Numbered from the stretch's first letter, positions 1 to 7,031 are shown. The stretch: 15,054 nt of DNA from Actinomycetes bacterium (GCA_021807965.1 JAKBCI010000012.1:1-15054); one strand, 5' to 3'. Notes: generated by a model not told the origin, from the sequence alone. Numbers and translations are program-made.

Positions 1-292
1 CCTGCAACGAGCACTTCCCGAAACCCAAGCGCAGCAGCACGTCGACCTCGCACTGGCGCTCGGCAACCAGATCCAGCCCCGTAATGCCGCAGTCCACGAT
101 GCCGTCCTGCACGTACTCGGGCACGTCGTCGGCGCGCACGAAGAGCAAATCGATGTCGGCGTTGCGACAGTGTGACTGAAGGACGCGCTCCCCCGGTTCC
201 TGCGGGTCGACGCCACTCGCCTCGAGCAAGGTCCACGACGGCTCACGCAGCCGTCCTTTGCTCGGTAGCGCGAGCGTCAGGCGACGCGTCAT
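1..292 (-). CDS. hisG: ATP phosphoribosyltransferase, N-terminal part (runs off window)
   Basis: First enzyme of histidine biosynthesis, condensing ATP with PRPP in the cytoplasm. Only the first 97 residues lie in the window. They contain the diagnostic N-terminal stretch LALPSKGRL (residues 7-15), the segment GITGLDLVAE (69-78) and LGFGKCSL (89-96), all characteristic of HisG. The ATG at 292-290 overlaps the stop codon of the upstream regulator as ATGA (289-292). The two genes are therefore almost certainly co-transcribed and translationally coupled from the promoter near 604-633. Whether this is the long HisG or the short HisZ-dependent form cannot be decided, because the C-terminal region is missing. 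Confidence 0.95.
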   Translation of the reverse strand, partial: MTRRLTLALPSKGRLREPSWTLLEASGVDPQEPGERVLQSHCRNADIDLLFVRADDVPEYVQDGIVDCGITGLDLVAERQCEVDVLLRLGFGKCSLQ

Positions 293-603
293 CGCCGGCC
301 CCGGCGCAGCACGATCGCGTAGCCACCTTCGCCGTAGCGCAGCCAGTGCGCGACCCGCGTCACCGTAGCGGTCGACGCGCCGGTGCGCCGAGAAACCTCG
401 TGGTAGGGCAATCCCTCGTCGACGAGTCGGGCTACCTGGAGACGCTGGCCCATGGCGTCGAGTTCGTTGGTCGTACACAGGTCGCGCAAAAACGACGTCA
501 TCGACTGCGGGTCGCGTAGTCGGACGAACGCATCAACGAGTTCGTCGAATCGACCGGCCGTCTCCTCCTTGGTCTCGGCGGGAACTACTCGGCCACTGGT
601 CAT
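289..603 (-). CDS. TrpR-superfamily regulator, YerC/YecD type (putative histidine regulator)
   Basis: A 104-residue DNA-binding protein related to the Trp repressor. Residues 46-90 follow the TrpR fold: the LDAMGQRLQVARLV helix, then a helix-turn-helix with GASTATVTR (75-83). This is close to the GAGIATITR recognition segment of E. coli TrpR. The gene starts at ATG 603, overlaps hisG by 4 bp and diverges from hisA, so control of histidine genes is the natural role. From memory, comparative genomics has proposed such proteins as histidine regulators (HisR) in Gram-positive bacteria. The co-repressor is unknown. There is no Shine-Dalgarno sequence; a TAGCAT -10 box ending 6 nt before the ATG suggests a leaderless transcript. 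Confidence 0.88.
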   Translation of the reverse strand: MTSGRVVPAETKEETAGRFDELVDAFVRLRDPQSMTSFLRDLCTTNELDAMGQRLQVARLVDEGLPYHEVSRRTGASTATVTRVAHWLRYGEGGYAIVLRRGRR

Positions 604-633
604 AGCATCATGCTAGTCTGCTAGAACATTACT
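597..633. promoter_or_regulatory. Divergent hisA / regulator promoters with TrpR-like operator
   Basis: The gap between the two start codons is 604-633. CTAG occurs at 613-616 and 621-624, separated by TCTG. This gives the CTAG-N4-CTAG spacing of the E. coli trp operator (CTAGTTAACTAG). Candidate -10 boxes lie on both strands: TAGAAC (622-627, plus) 6 nt before the hisA ATG, and TAGCAT (615-610, minus) 6 nt before the regulator ATG. Both overlap the CTAG element. A perfect dyad TAGCAT-C-ATGCTA spans 603-615. TGGTCA (597-602) is a weak -35 candidate for hisA. Occupancy would block both genes. Confidence 0.6.
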
Positions 634-1368
634 ATGCAAGTCATTCCCGCCGTCGACCTCTTGGGTACTGAAGTCGTTCGTCTTGACCAGGGCGACTACG
701 ACCGCGTCATTTTCCGCCACCCACTCGACGACTTCGTCCGTCGCGTCAGTGCAACCAATCCACCACTGCTCCACGTGGTCGACCTTGACGGTGCTCGTGA
801 TGGCAAAGTGCGTTTCGACGTCGTCAGGCAGTGTCTGCATCTCGCGTCACCGATACCCGTGCAGGTCTCGGGTGGCATTCGCTCCGTTGCGGTTGCCCAA
901 GCGATCTTAAACCTCGGCGCAGCGCGAGTGATCGTGGGTTCGGCGGTTTGGGCCACGGTGGACGGTTTGGCGACGTTCGTCGACGCCCTCGGCGAGTGCC
1001 TGGTCGTGGCACTCGACGTGCGCGACGGTCGCCTCGCAACGCACGGTTGGCTCGCCGACGCGGACTTGGACGTCGACGACGCCCTCAACCGTTGCGTGGT
1101 GGCGGGCGTATCCCGTCTCCACGTCACCGCCATTGACCGCGATGGCACCATGCGGGGTCCGGATCTCACGCTCTATCGTCGCGTATGCGCCAGTGGCCTC
1201 GCCGTGGTGGCCGCCGGCGGCATTCGCGACGACGACGACGTCGCAGCCGTTGGCGCCGCGGGCTGCGAAGCGGCGATCATGGGGGTAGGTTACTTACGGC
1301 GTATTGGACTAACACTCGACGCCATTGCTGACGATAATTACGTACGCGGCGAACCATTTTTTCCCTAG
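634..1368 (+). CDS. hisA: Phosphoribosylformimino-AICAR phosphate isomerase (HisA, possibly PriA)
   Basis: A 244-residue (beta/alpha)8-barrel isomerase converting ProFAR to PRFAR in histidine synthesis. It has the N-terminal IPAVDLLGTEVVRLDQGDY with catalytic Asp8, VQVSGGIRS (77-84), ALDVRDGRL with the second catalytic Asp at about 128, the AIDRDGTMRGPD loop, and VVAAGGIRD near the C-terminal phosphate site. The length is normal. Many actinobacteria carry a dual HisA/TrpF enzyme (PriA); that cannot be excluded from motifs alone. No Shine-Dalgarno is visible, so it is probably leaderless. The last codons (EPFFP) lie inside one copy of a 14-bp direct repeat (1357-1370). Confidence 0.93.
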   Translation: MQVIPAVDLLGTEVVRLDQGDYDRVIFRHPLDDFVRRVSATNPPLLHVVDLDGARDGKVRFDVVRQCLHLASPIPVQVSGGIRSVAVAQAILNLGAARVIVGSAVWATVDGLATFVDALGECLVVALDVRDGRLATHGWLADADLDVDDALNRCVVAGVSRLHVTAIDRDGTMRGPDLTLYRRVCASGLAVVAAGGIRDDDDVAAVGAAGCEAAIMGVGYLRRIGLTLDAIADDNYVRGEPFFP

Positions 1369-1435
1369 AAACAAAACTAAATAGTGTCGCTATAACAAGT
1401 ATTTGATCTGCTTCTAATGACTTTTTTCCCTAGAA
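1357..1435 (+). repeat. 14-bp direct repeat pair TTTTTTCCCTAGAA
   Basis: Identical copies lie at 1357-1370 (covering the hisA stop codon) and 1422-1435. They enclose 51 bp that are clearly more AT-rich than the surroundings. No gene lies between them. Flanking bases differ, so this is not a simple longer tandem duplication. Confidence 0.7.
1391..1418 (+). promoter_or_regulatory. AT-rich candidate promoter for the membrane protein gene
   Basis: The AT-rich gap after hisA contains two plausible -10 hexamers, TATAAC (1391-1396) and TCTAAT (1413-1418, five of six matches to TATAAT). No convincing -35 box is spaced correctly. Either would give a leader of roughly 65-90 nt before the ATG at 1489. 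Confidence 0.35.
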
Positions 1436-1488
1436 CATGGTCGACGGGTCCTGCGAAACTGGAACCGTCACTACGGAAGGGGTTCATT

Positions 1489-2037
1489 ATGAGGCGTAAG
1501 ACCTTAGACCTGTTGCTAACACTGCTCGGTGCGCTGCTCACCGTCGTCCTGCTGGTGGCGGGTGGCCTGCTCATGTGGGGCTACAGTTTCGCCAACTCGA
1601 CGGTGCACAGCCAACTCGCCGCACAGAAGATCTACTTTCCCGCAGCTAACTCGCCGGAGTTGCAAAATCCCCTGATTAAGCCCTACCTGACTCCCTACGC
1701 TGGCCAGCAACTGCTCAACGGTCGGCAGGCCGAGGTGTGGGCCGACCACTACATCGCCGTGCACTTGCAGGAAATCACCGGTGGCAAGACGTACGCCCAG
1801 TTGAGCGCGCAGTCCCTCGCCGATCCTTCCAACACGGCGCTCGCCAAGACGGTTCAGACGGTGTTTCAGGGCCAGACGCTGCGTGGCACCCTGCTCACCG
1901 CCTACGCGTTCTGGATGTTCGGAGTCATCGCACTCTGGTCAGCAATCGCCATGTTTGTGCTCGCCGCCTTGATGCTGGTGTTGACCATTCTCGGCTGGCG
2001 TCACTATCGCATCATTGACCCCTCAGAGGTCATCTAG
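1489..2037 (+). CDS. Small membrane protein of unknown function
   Basis: A 182-residue protein I cannot assign to a named function. It has a short positive N-terminus (MRRK), one long hydrophobic segment (about 7-31), a polar domain (about 36-130), then a hydrophobic C-terminal part (about 133-170) that could form two closely spaced membrane helices, and a short tail. The polar part contains NSTVHSQLAAQKIYFPA and probably lies outside the cell. The frame is open from 1417, but the start at 1489 is preferred because GGAAGGGG (1475-1482) lies 6 nt upstream and the membrane segment begins right after it. Similar two- or three-helix proteins of this size are common hypotheticals in actinobacteria. 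Confidence 0.75.
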   Translation: MRRKTLDLLLTLLGALLTVVLLVAGGLLMWGYSFANSTVHSQLAAQKIYFPAANSPELQNPLIKPYLTPYAGQQLLNGRQAEVWADHYIAVHLQEITGGKTYAQLSAQSLADPSNTALAKTVQTVFQGQTLRGTLLTAYAFWMFGVIALWSAIAMFVLAALMLVLTILGWRHYRIIDPSEVI

Positions 2038-2046
2038 CGACCCCCT

Positions 2047-2089
2047 GGACCACGTCGCGACCCGAGGCCCCTTCATCGCGACGTGGTCC
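2047..2089. terminator. Strong hairpin after the membrane protein gene
   Basis: GGACCACGTCGCG (2047-2059) pairs perfectly with CGCGACGTGGTCC (2077-2089), a 13-bp GC-rich stem with a 17-nt loop, starting 9 nt after the stop codon. No long T-run follows, only GGTTTACC, so intrinsic termination is plausible but not textbook. Confidence 0.55.
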
Positions 2090-2097
2090 GGTTTACC

Positions 2098-2143
2098 ACC
2101 ACCCCGGCGACAACCAGCCCCCCGGTTGTTCCGTCGGGGTGGT
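2098..2143. repeat. Second imperfect inverted repeat before the pirin gene
   Basis: ACCACCCCG (2098-2106) pairs with CGGGGTGGT (2135-2143), and ACAACC (2110-2115) with GGTTGT (2124-2129), leaving a small internal loop and an 8-nt apical loop. It sits 8 nt after the previous hairpin, so the two form a tandem structured block between the genes. Confidence 0.5.
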
Positions 2144-2212
2144 GCTCGACTTTGGCCCGTAGCGATGCTCCAGCGAGACGGTAGTCCGCGATACTCTCGC
2201 TCCGAGGAACCA

Positions 2213-3115
2213 GTGAGCACCGGAAGCGACCAACAGCTCAACGACGTGCAGACGTACCCGTCGCACCACGCCGTCGTGGGCGGCATCAGCGTTCGCCGAG
2301 CGCTGCCTCAGCGCACGCGACGAACCGTTGGTCCCTGGTGCTTCGCGGACCACCTCGGACCCGCGTCGGTTACCGCGAACGACGGACTGGACGTGGGACC
2401 CCACCCGCACGTCGGGCTCCAGACGGTGACGTGGCTCATCGACGGCCACGTGCTGCACCAGGACAGCCTTGGTACTGAACAGATGATTCGACCAGGCGAA
2501 CTCAACTTAATGACCGCCGGCCACGGCATTGTCCACGCCGAGGAGACCGCGGCAAGCTTTCGCGGGGTTCTCGAGGGTATTCAACTGTGGATTGCCCAGC
2601 CGGATCGGACGCGAGAGGCCGCGCCAGCCTTTGCGCACTACGACAACCTCCCGCGCGTTGAACTGGGTAGCACCACCACGACGGTGGTACTGGGCGAATT
2701 GCTCGGTTCGACCAGTCCGGCTCGCCGCGACAGCGAACTCATCGGTCTCGACCTCGACCTGCGGGCAACCGCTACCCTGCCACTGAGGTCCACGTTCGAA
2801 CACGCCGTGATCGTCCTACGGGGATCCGTACAGGTCGGCACCACCGTCGCTGAACCCGGCTCACTGGTCTACGTTGCGCCAGGTATCGACGAGCTTCGCC
2901 TCGCCGTGCGCGACCCGTCACGCGCGATGGTGATCGGTGGTCGGCCGTTCGAGGAACCACTGGTGATGTGGTGGAACTTCGTCGCCCGTCGGCGTGACGA
3001 GTTGGCCGCGGCCTACCAGTCGTGGACGACGAGCGATGGACGATTCGCGGCCGTAGCGAGCAAACTCGCTCCGATCGAGGCACCGGTGCCGTACTGGTTG
3101 CGCTCCGAACGCTAA
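2213..3115 (+). CDS. Pirin family protein (cupin-fold metalloprotein)
   Basis: A 300-residue bicupin. The four metal ligands of pirins are present: H64 and H66 in GPHPHVGLQTVTWLIDG, and H108 and E110 in LMTAGHGIVHAE. Pirins bind a transition metal, usually iron. Some are quercetin dioxygenases and others act as cofactors of transcription or metabolism, so the substrate is not predictable here. The open frame extends upstream to 2015, but that part crosses two hairpins and looks non-coding. GTG 2213 has GAGGA (2204-2208) just upstream and gives the family length; GATACT (2190-2195) is a candidate -10 box. It converges with the ChrB-domain gene 53 bp downstream. Confidence 0.92.
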   Translation: MSTGSDQQLNDVQTYPSHHAVVGGISVRRALPQRTRRTVGPWCFADHLGPASVTANDGLDVGPHPHVGLQTVTWLIDGHVLHQDSLGTEQMIRPGELNLMTAGHGIVHAEETAASFRGVLEGIQLWIAQPDRTREAAPAFAHYDNLPRVELGSTTTTVVLGELLGSTSPARRDSELIGLDLDLRATATLPLRSTFEHAVIVLRGSVQVGTTVAEPGSLVYVAPGIDELRLAVRDPSRAMVIGGRPFEEPLVMWWNFVARRRDELAAAYQSWTTSDGRFAAVASKLAPIEAPVPYWLRSER

Positions 3116-3168
3116 TCCGCGGTCGGTTTTGTCGCTACTTCGTGGTGCGTCTAAGGAAACAGTGGCGA

Positions 3169-3618
3169 TCAGCTTCGCTCGTGACCGCCCGCAATGTCAC
3201 GCCGACACCACGCGTAGAGCGCGTCGTAGACAAACAGGGCTCGCGCGAGTAGGACCTGGTCGTCCGGCTCGACGTCGAGTCCGCCGATGCCAATCGCCAA
3301 AAGTCCGGCCCCCGCCGGGTCCGAGTTCAGTTCACCGCTCACGTCCGCGGCGTGGACAATACGCGCCAAGCGCAGTAACGCAAGATCGTCACCCAAGCCG
3401 TAGCGATCGATGAGCACCTCGAACGTGCAACGGTTTCCTTCGTGCGTGTACGCGGCACCGGGAGCGTCAAACGAGTACGACCCTTCAGCGGCAGCAATCT
3501 CCAAAACGCGAGACGGCTCCACGAATTGAAAGACCGCCTCGGCATCGATGAACCGCCGAATCAACCACGGACACGCGATGCGATCCGTCTTGGGTCTCGC
3601 TCGGGTTATCCACTGCAT
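3169..3618 (-). CDS. Stand-alone ChrB C-terminal-domain protein
   Basis: A 149-residue protein matching the C-terminal domain of chromate resistance protein ChrB (the 'Chrome_Resist' family). Recognisable segments are ITRARPKTDRIACPWLIRRF (4-23), the Phe-Val region after it, and the middle and late motifs TFEVLIDRYGLGDDLALLRL and ARIVHAADVSGE. Full ChrB is about twice as long and has an N-terminal regulatory domain, absent here. ATG 3618 is chosen over the extension to 3792 because GGAGG lies 5 nt upstream and the domain begins immediately. No ChrA transporter is in the window, so a chromate role is doubtful; the biochemical activity of the isolated domain is unknown to me. It diverges from lysA across 118 bp. 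Confidence 0.82.
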   Translation of the reverse strand: MQWITRARPKTDRIACPWLIRRFIDAEAVFQFVEPSRVLEIAAAEGSYSFDAPGAAYTHEGNRCTFEVLIDRYGLGDDLALLRLARIVHAADVSGELNSDPAGAGLLAIGIGGLDVEPDDQVLLARALFVYDALYAWCRRDIAGGHERS

Positions 3619-3736
3619 GTCGACCTCCGCACCGACGATATACCGTGGCGTCGACGGTCCCCGCTCACTAGCGCAGCACCGACACTCACGACGACGAACG
3701 GTCCACCAACGAGCGAACTGTGTAGCGTTGCCATCC

Positions 3737-5005
3737 ATGAACGTGAACGCGAACGCGACTTCGTTTCTTGAACTCATGCCCGACGGCACCACCGTCGACG
3801 AGGGCGGCGACCTCGTGGTTGGGGGCTGTCGACTACGCGACCTCGCCGATCAGTTCGGTACGCCCGCCTACGTCGTCGACGAGATGGGTCTACGCGCCAC
3901 GGTGGGCCGGTTCCGCGACGCTCTCGGCGCCGCCTGGGTTAACGGTCGCGTTCACTTTGCTTCGAAGGCATTCCCGAGCACCGCCATCTACCGACTGATG
4001 GCCGACGAAGGCGTAGGCGTCGACGTCGCCGGTGGCGGCGAACTCGCTATGGCACTGGCCGCCGGCGTCGACCCCGATTCAATTCTCGTGCACGGCAACG
4101 CCAAGACCGACGCCGAACTCTCCATGGCGCTGGCGGCCGGCGTCGGCCTCATCGTCGTCGACAACACCGACGACATCGACCGGCTCGAACGGCTCGCCCA
4201 CCGGCGCCAGGCCGTGCTGGTGCGCGTGATCCCCGAGGTGCGTCCCGATACCCACGACGCGATGGCCACCGGACAGCGCGGATCAAAGTTTGGGCTTTCG
4301 ATACCCGACGCCGAACGCGCGATGGCGCGAATCCGTCGCTCGCCCCACTTGCGGCTCGAGGGCGTGCATCTCCACATTGGATCCCAGATAACCGCGCTCG
4401 CCCCGTTCGTTGAGGCGGTGGCCTCGCTCGCCGCGCTCGGCGAGGTCGACACCTACGACCTCGGTGGTGGACTCGGCGCACGCTACACCTACCTCGACGA
4501 ACCGCCCACGCCCGAAGCATGGATTTCGACCCTGACCGACGCCGCTCGCCGTCACTTGCCCTCGTCCTCGCGAATCCTTGTCGAACCCGGCCGCTCCATG
4601 GTCGCCCGATCGGGAGTCACGGTCTACCGCGTGGTGACTGTTAAGCGCGGCGGGCCAACCTTCGTCGCCGTCGACGGTGGCATGGGCGACAATCTCGACG
4701 TCTCGCTCTACGGACAACGCTTCGAGGCCTCGGTGGTCAACCGCCTCGGACTCGGCGAACCGGTCGAGCTCGTCGGACGCCACTGTGAGTCCGGTGACCG
4801 GCTCGTCGCCGCAGCGCCACTGGTTGACCCGCGAGTTGGCGACGTCGTCGTGGTGGCGGTAACCGGCGCCTACTGCTTCACGATGGCGAACAACTACAAC
4901 GGCGCTCTTAAGCCACCCGTCGTCTTCGCGAGAAACGGCGAGGCTCGCGTCGTGGTGCGCCGTGAGACCTTCGACGATCTACTCGCGCGCGACGTCAGCA
5001 GCTGA
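3737..5005 (+). CDS. lysA: Diaminopimelate decarboxylase
   Basis: Last step of lysine synthesis, decarboxylating meso-diaminopimelate with PLP. The 422 residues show the fold-III decarboxylase pattern: PLP lysine K77 in VHFASKAFPS, HIGSQI (213-218), the glycine-rich phosphate loop DLGGGLGARY (241-250), EPGRS (283-287), the cross-subunit catalytic CESGD (C350), and GAYCFTMANNYN (377-388). The open frame reaches 3548, but that region has no homology-like sequence. ATG 3737 is preceded by TAGCGT (3722-3727), a possible -10 box, suggesting a very short or absent leader. ATG 3776 is an alternative start. The gene stands alone, converging on the secreted repeat protein. Confidence 0.95.
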   Translation: MNVNANATSFLELMPDGTTVDEGGDLVVGGCRLRDLADQFGTPAYVVDEMGLRATVGRFRDALGAAWVNGRVHFASKAFPSTAIYRLMADEGVGVDVAGGGELAMALAAGVDPDSILVHGNAKTDAELSMALAAGVGLIVVDNTDDIDRLERLAHRRQAVLVRVIPEVRPDTHDAMATGQRGSKFGLSIPDAERAMARIRRSPHLRLEGVHLHIGSQITALAPFVEAVASLAALGEVDTYDLGGGLGARYTYLDEPPTPEAWISTLTDAARRHLPSSSRILVEPGRSMVARSGVTVYRVVTVKRGGPTFVAVDGGMGDNLDVSLYGQRFEASVVNRLGLGEPVELVGRHCESGDRLVAAAPLVDPRVGDVVVVAVTGAYCFTMANNYNGALKPPVVFARNGEARVVVRRETFDDLLARDVSS

Positions 5006-5136
5006 CGACGCGGTGCCGCGCGACGCTCTCTGGATTCGGCTTCGACCGTCGGGCCGAGCCGCGCGGATCCGTCTAAGGTCAAAGGTTCGGCGGAGGTATC
5101 CGAAGAAGGTTTCACGGCCGTCAGGCACGGCGGCGC
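5006..5136. other. Convergent gap between lysA and the secreted repeat protein
   Basis: This 131-bp stretch separates two converging stop codons. It has only weak, mismatched inverted repeats and no T-run. I see no gene in it. Confidence 0.4.
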
Positions 5137-6516
5137 TCACCACCGCGGCCACGACGCCGGTAACGTGCCGGGCGACCCTACGGGCTGGGGCAAGCCCGGC
5201 CGAACCCCGAGGTCCTCGAGCAGCGCGTTGAAATTGAGGCCGAAGGCCGTGGAGTTCCTGCCGTCAAACTGGTTGAAGCCCATCGCGTAGCCCGCGCGCC
5301 CAGTTGGCCTCGCCCAGCCAGTTTCGAGACAGGTCTTGGCATCGTGGACGGCGCCCAGCACGGTAGCGGGCGTCACCGCAACGCCGACGGATACCCTCGG
5401 CGTGAGGTTCTCGGCCACGTAGACGGCACGTCCGACGGCCGGCCCATCGCTGAGCCGGTAGCTGATGAATACGCCACTCGGCCAGCCTGCGTCATAGACG
5501 TTGGTCACGACGCCATCACCGATCGCGAAAACGGGCCCGAGCCCGCAGTAGTCGACGCCCTGGTCGACCTCTTGGGGAACGAGCGAGGTAACCGAGCGAA
5601 ACGGGTTGTAGTACCCGTCGAGGGGCGTGAGATCGAGGGATAGGTAGTAGCCGCCCGTCACGGAGTCAACGGCGACGCCGCTGACCGCCGAACCGAAGGG
5701 CAGGGTGATTGACGTCGACCCGCCGTGCTCGGCGGCGAGGTAGGCGATCACGGTCCCGTTGGCCAACGCCACGTCGTAACCGTTGGACGTCGACGCGATG
5801 CCCGCCGTCGCCACGCCGCCGAAGACGCCGCGCGACGACGCGAGGGGCGAGCCCAGCGTCGGGGCGTGAAATCCGTAGACGCCGCCGGTCGACGTTGCGA
5901 TCCAGTAGCCGCCGGTCACCGGGTCGAGCGCGATGCCCACGGCTACGACGGGGGCGGTCGCGCCGTAGTGCAGGCGAGGCGCCAGCGAGCCGTACGTCCG
6001 CGCACCGAATCCGTCGACTGCGCCGTTGGCGCGTAACACCTCGTAACCCGAACCGGTCGCGGTGCTGGCGATAGCCACCGCAGCGGGATACTGGCCCCAG
6101 CCTCCGGACGCGATGTGCGGTGCGCCACGGTACGGCGCGTGAAAGGCGCGCACCACCCCATTCGAGCAGACAATCCAGTAGCCACCGGTCACCGGATCGA
6201 GCGCGATTCCCGTCGCAGTTACGCCATTCGCCATCGCACCAGCCGCGAAGGAGCCGTAGTACGGCGCGCCGTAGGCCGACACCGTTCCATCGGCGCGTAA
6301 CACGTAGTAGCCGCGACCCGAACGCGCAACCGCCATCGCGACCACGGCTGGATGCGTTATCGGCGGAGCGCCAAGGTACGGCGCGCCAACCGCGATCACC
6401 GTCGACGCGGTAGTAGCGCCCGCCGGCGCGAGCGACGACGACAGCAAGGGGACCAGGAGTGCGAGCAGGAGCGGGGCCGAGCGGATCAACCGACCCCGAT
6501 CGTGCGCCCGCACCAT
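5137..6516 (-). CDS. Secreted propeller-like repeat protein with degenerate M23-type C-terminal domain
   Basis: 459 residues. The N-terminus is a signal peptide: Arg-rich start, hydrophobic core LLLALLVPLL, then Ala-rich APAGATTA. About five repeats of 43-50 residues follow (roughly 40-300), each ending in a 'GY-x-V-x-ANG-x-V-x-xF-x-AP-x-YGS'-like motif; every second one carries ALDPVTGGYWI. They resemble beta-propeller-type repeats common in Acidimicrobiia. The C-terminal domain (about 310-400) has an M23/LytM-like lattice, QGVDYCGLGPVFAIGDGVV, but the zinc His of HxGxD is Asp and the later HxH is lost, so peptidase activity is unlikely. A cell-surface or wall-binding role is inferred. Starts at ATG 6516 or GTG 6543 both fit; neither has a clear ribosome site. 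Confidence 0.8.
   Translation of the reverse strand: MVRAHDRGRLIRSAPLLLALLVPLLSSSLAPAGATTASTVIAVGAPYLGAPPITHPAVVAMAVARSGRGYYVLRADGTVSAYGAPYYGSFAAGAMANGVTATGIALDPVTGGYWIVCSNGVVRAFHAPYRGAPHIASGGWGQYPAAVAIASTATGSGYEVLRANGAVDGFGARTYGSLAPRLHYGATAPVVAVGIALDPVTGGYWIATSTGGVYGFHAPTLGSPLASSRGVFGGVATAGIASTSNGYDVALANGTVIAYLAAEHGGSTSITLPFGSAVSGVAVDSVTGGYYLSLDLTPLDGYYNPFRSVTSLVPQEVDQGVDYCGLGPVFAIGDGVVTNVYDAGWPSGVFISYRLSDGPAVGRAVYVAENLTPRVSVGVAVTPATVLGAVHDAKTCLETGWARPTGRAGYAMGFNQFDGRNSTAFGLNFNALLEDLGVRPGLPQPVGSPGTLPASWPRW
5901..6210. repeat. Internal DNA repeat encoding the ALDPVTGGYWI units
   Basis: The 37-bp segment at 5901-5937 recurs at 6174-6210 with only three mismatches, 273 bp (91 codons) apart. 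That distance equals two protein repeats, which suggests the repeat array grew by duplicating pairs of units. Confidence 0.65.
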
Positions 6517-6563
6517 CCTGACAGTTCGGCGTACCGGCACCACTGAAGGCTAACGCCGCCTTG

Positions 6564-6583
6564 CGCCGCACCGTCGTGCGGCG
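6564..6583. repeat. Perfect hairpin between divergent genes
   Basis: CGCCGCAC (6564-6571), loop CGTC, GTGCGGCG (6576-6583): an 8-bp perfect stem. It lies between the divergent repeat-protein gene and arsR, so it could be an operator or a leader structure; it is not at a gene end. Confidence 0.4.
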
Positions 6584-6651
6584 ACTTCGGGCACGATGGG
6601 CGTGCAATGGAACAACTCGATGTACGTCTAGCGCTATGCGAGACTGGTCAC

Positions 6652-7008
6652 GTGCCCAAATCACTGCCCCTCATTGATCTAACGAGTGTGATTTGTTGCC
6701 CCCCCGTCGCAGCCGGCCCACTCGATGACGCTGACGCCCTAGCGGTAGCTCTGCGGCTGAAGGCGCTCGCTGACCCCGCGCGGGTGAAGATCCTCTCTCA
6801 CGTCTTTGCCGCTGGTTCGGATGGGGTGCGCAACGTCGAGCTCATGGAGCAACTCGACCTCTCCGACGCCACCGTGAGCCACCACCTCGGTCAGCTCCAC
6901 CGGGCCGGTCTGCTCACCCGCGAGCGACAGGGGCGAAACGTCATGTACCGGGTCGATCGCGAGGCGCTCAACGCACTCGTCCGCGTGATCGAACCCGACT
7001 GCTGCTGA
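6652..7008 (+). CDS. arsR: ArsR/SmtB family metalloregulator, probably arsenite-responsive
   Basis: A 118-residue winged-helix repressor. The core is LRLKALADPARVKILSHV (34-51), then the DNA-binding helix LSDATVSHHLGQLHRAGLL (70-88) and the wing RQGRNVMYRV. The start is set at GTG 6652 rather than ATG 6607: it gives the family-typical MPKSLP opening and puts a Cys pair at 15-16, where C. glutamicum-type ArsR proteins bind arsenite. A second Cys pair is at the extreme C-terminus (117-118). The third arsenic ligand usually found near residue 55-60 (a 'CxCDL' context) is absent. The neighbour is arsM, so release of arsM from repression by As(III) is the likely role. Confidence 0.88.
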   Translation: MPKSLPLIDLTSVICCPPVAAGPLDDADALAVALRLKALADPARVKILSHVFAAGSDGVRNVELMEQLDLSDATVSHHLGQLHRAGLLTRERQGRNVMYRVDREALNALVRVIEPDCC

Positions 7009-7031
7009 ACATTCAGCGTGACGCGATTACC

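Noticed and set aside
2015..2212. N-terminal extension of the pirin ORF
   Set aside because: It crosses two inverted repeats, overlaps the end of the membrane protein gene and adds 66 Arg/Pro-rich residues without family similarity; GTG 2213 has a ribosome site and gives the normal length.
3169..5005. Chromate resistance island
   Set aside because: Only the ChrB C-terminal domain is present; there is no ChrA, and the neighbours are lysA and pirin.
5666..6664. 332-residue ORF on the minus strand overlapping the secreted repeat protein
   Set aside because: It is a frame shadow: Arg-rich, without fold-like motifs, while the overlapping frame has a signal peptide and clear repeats.
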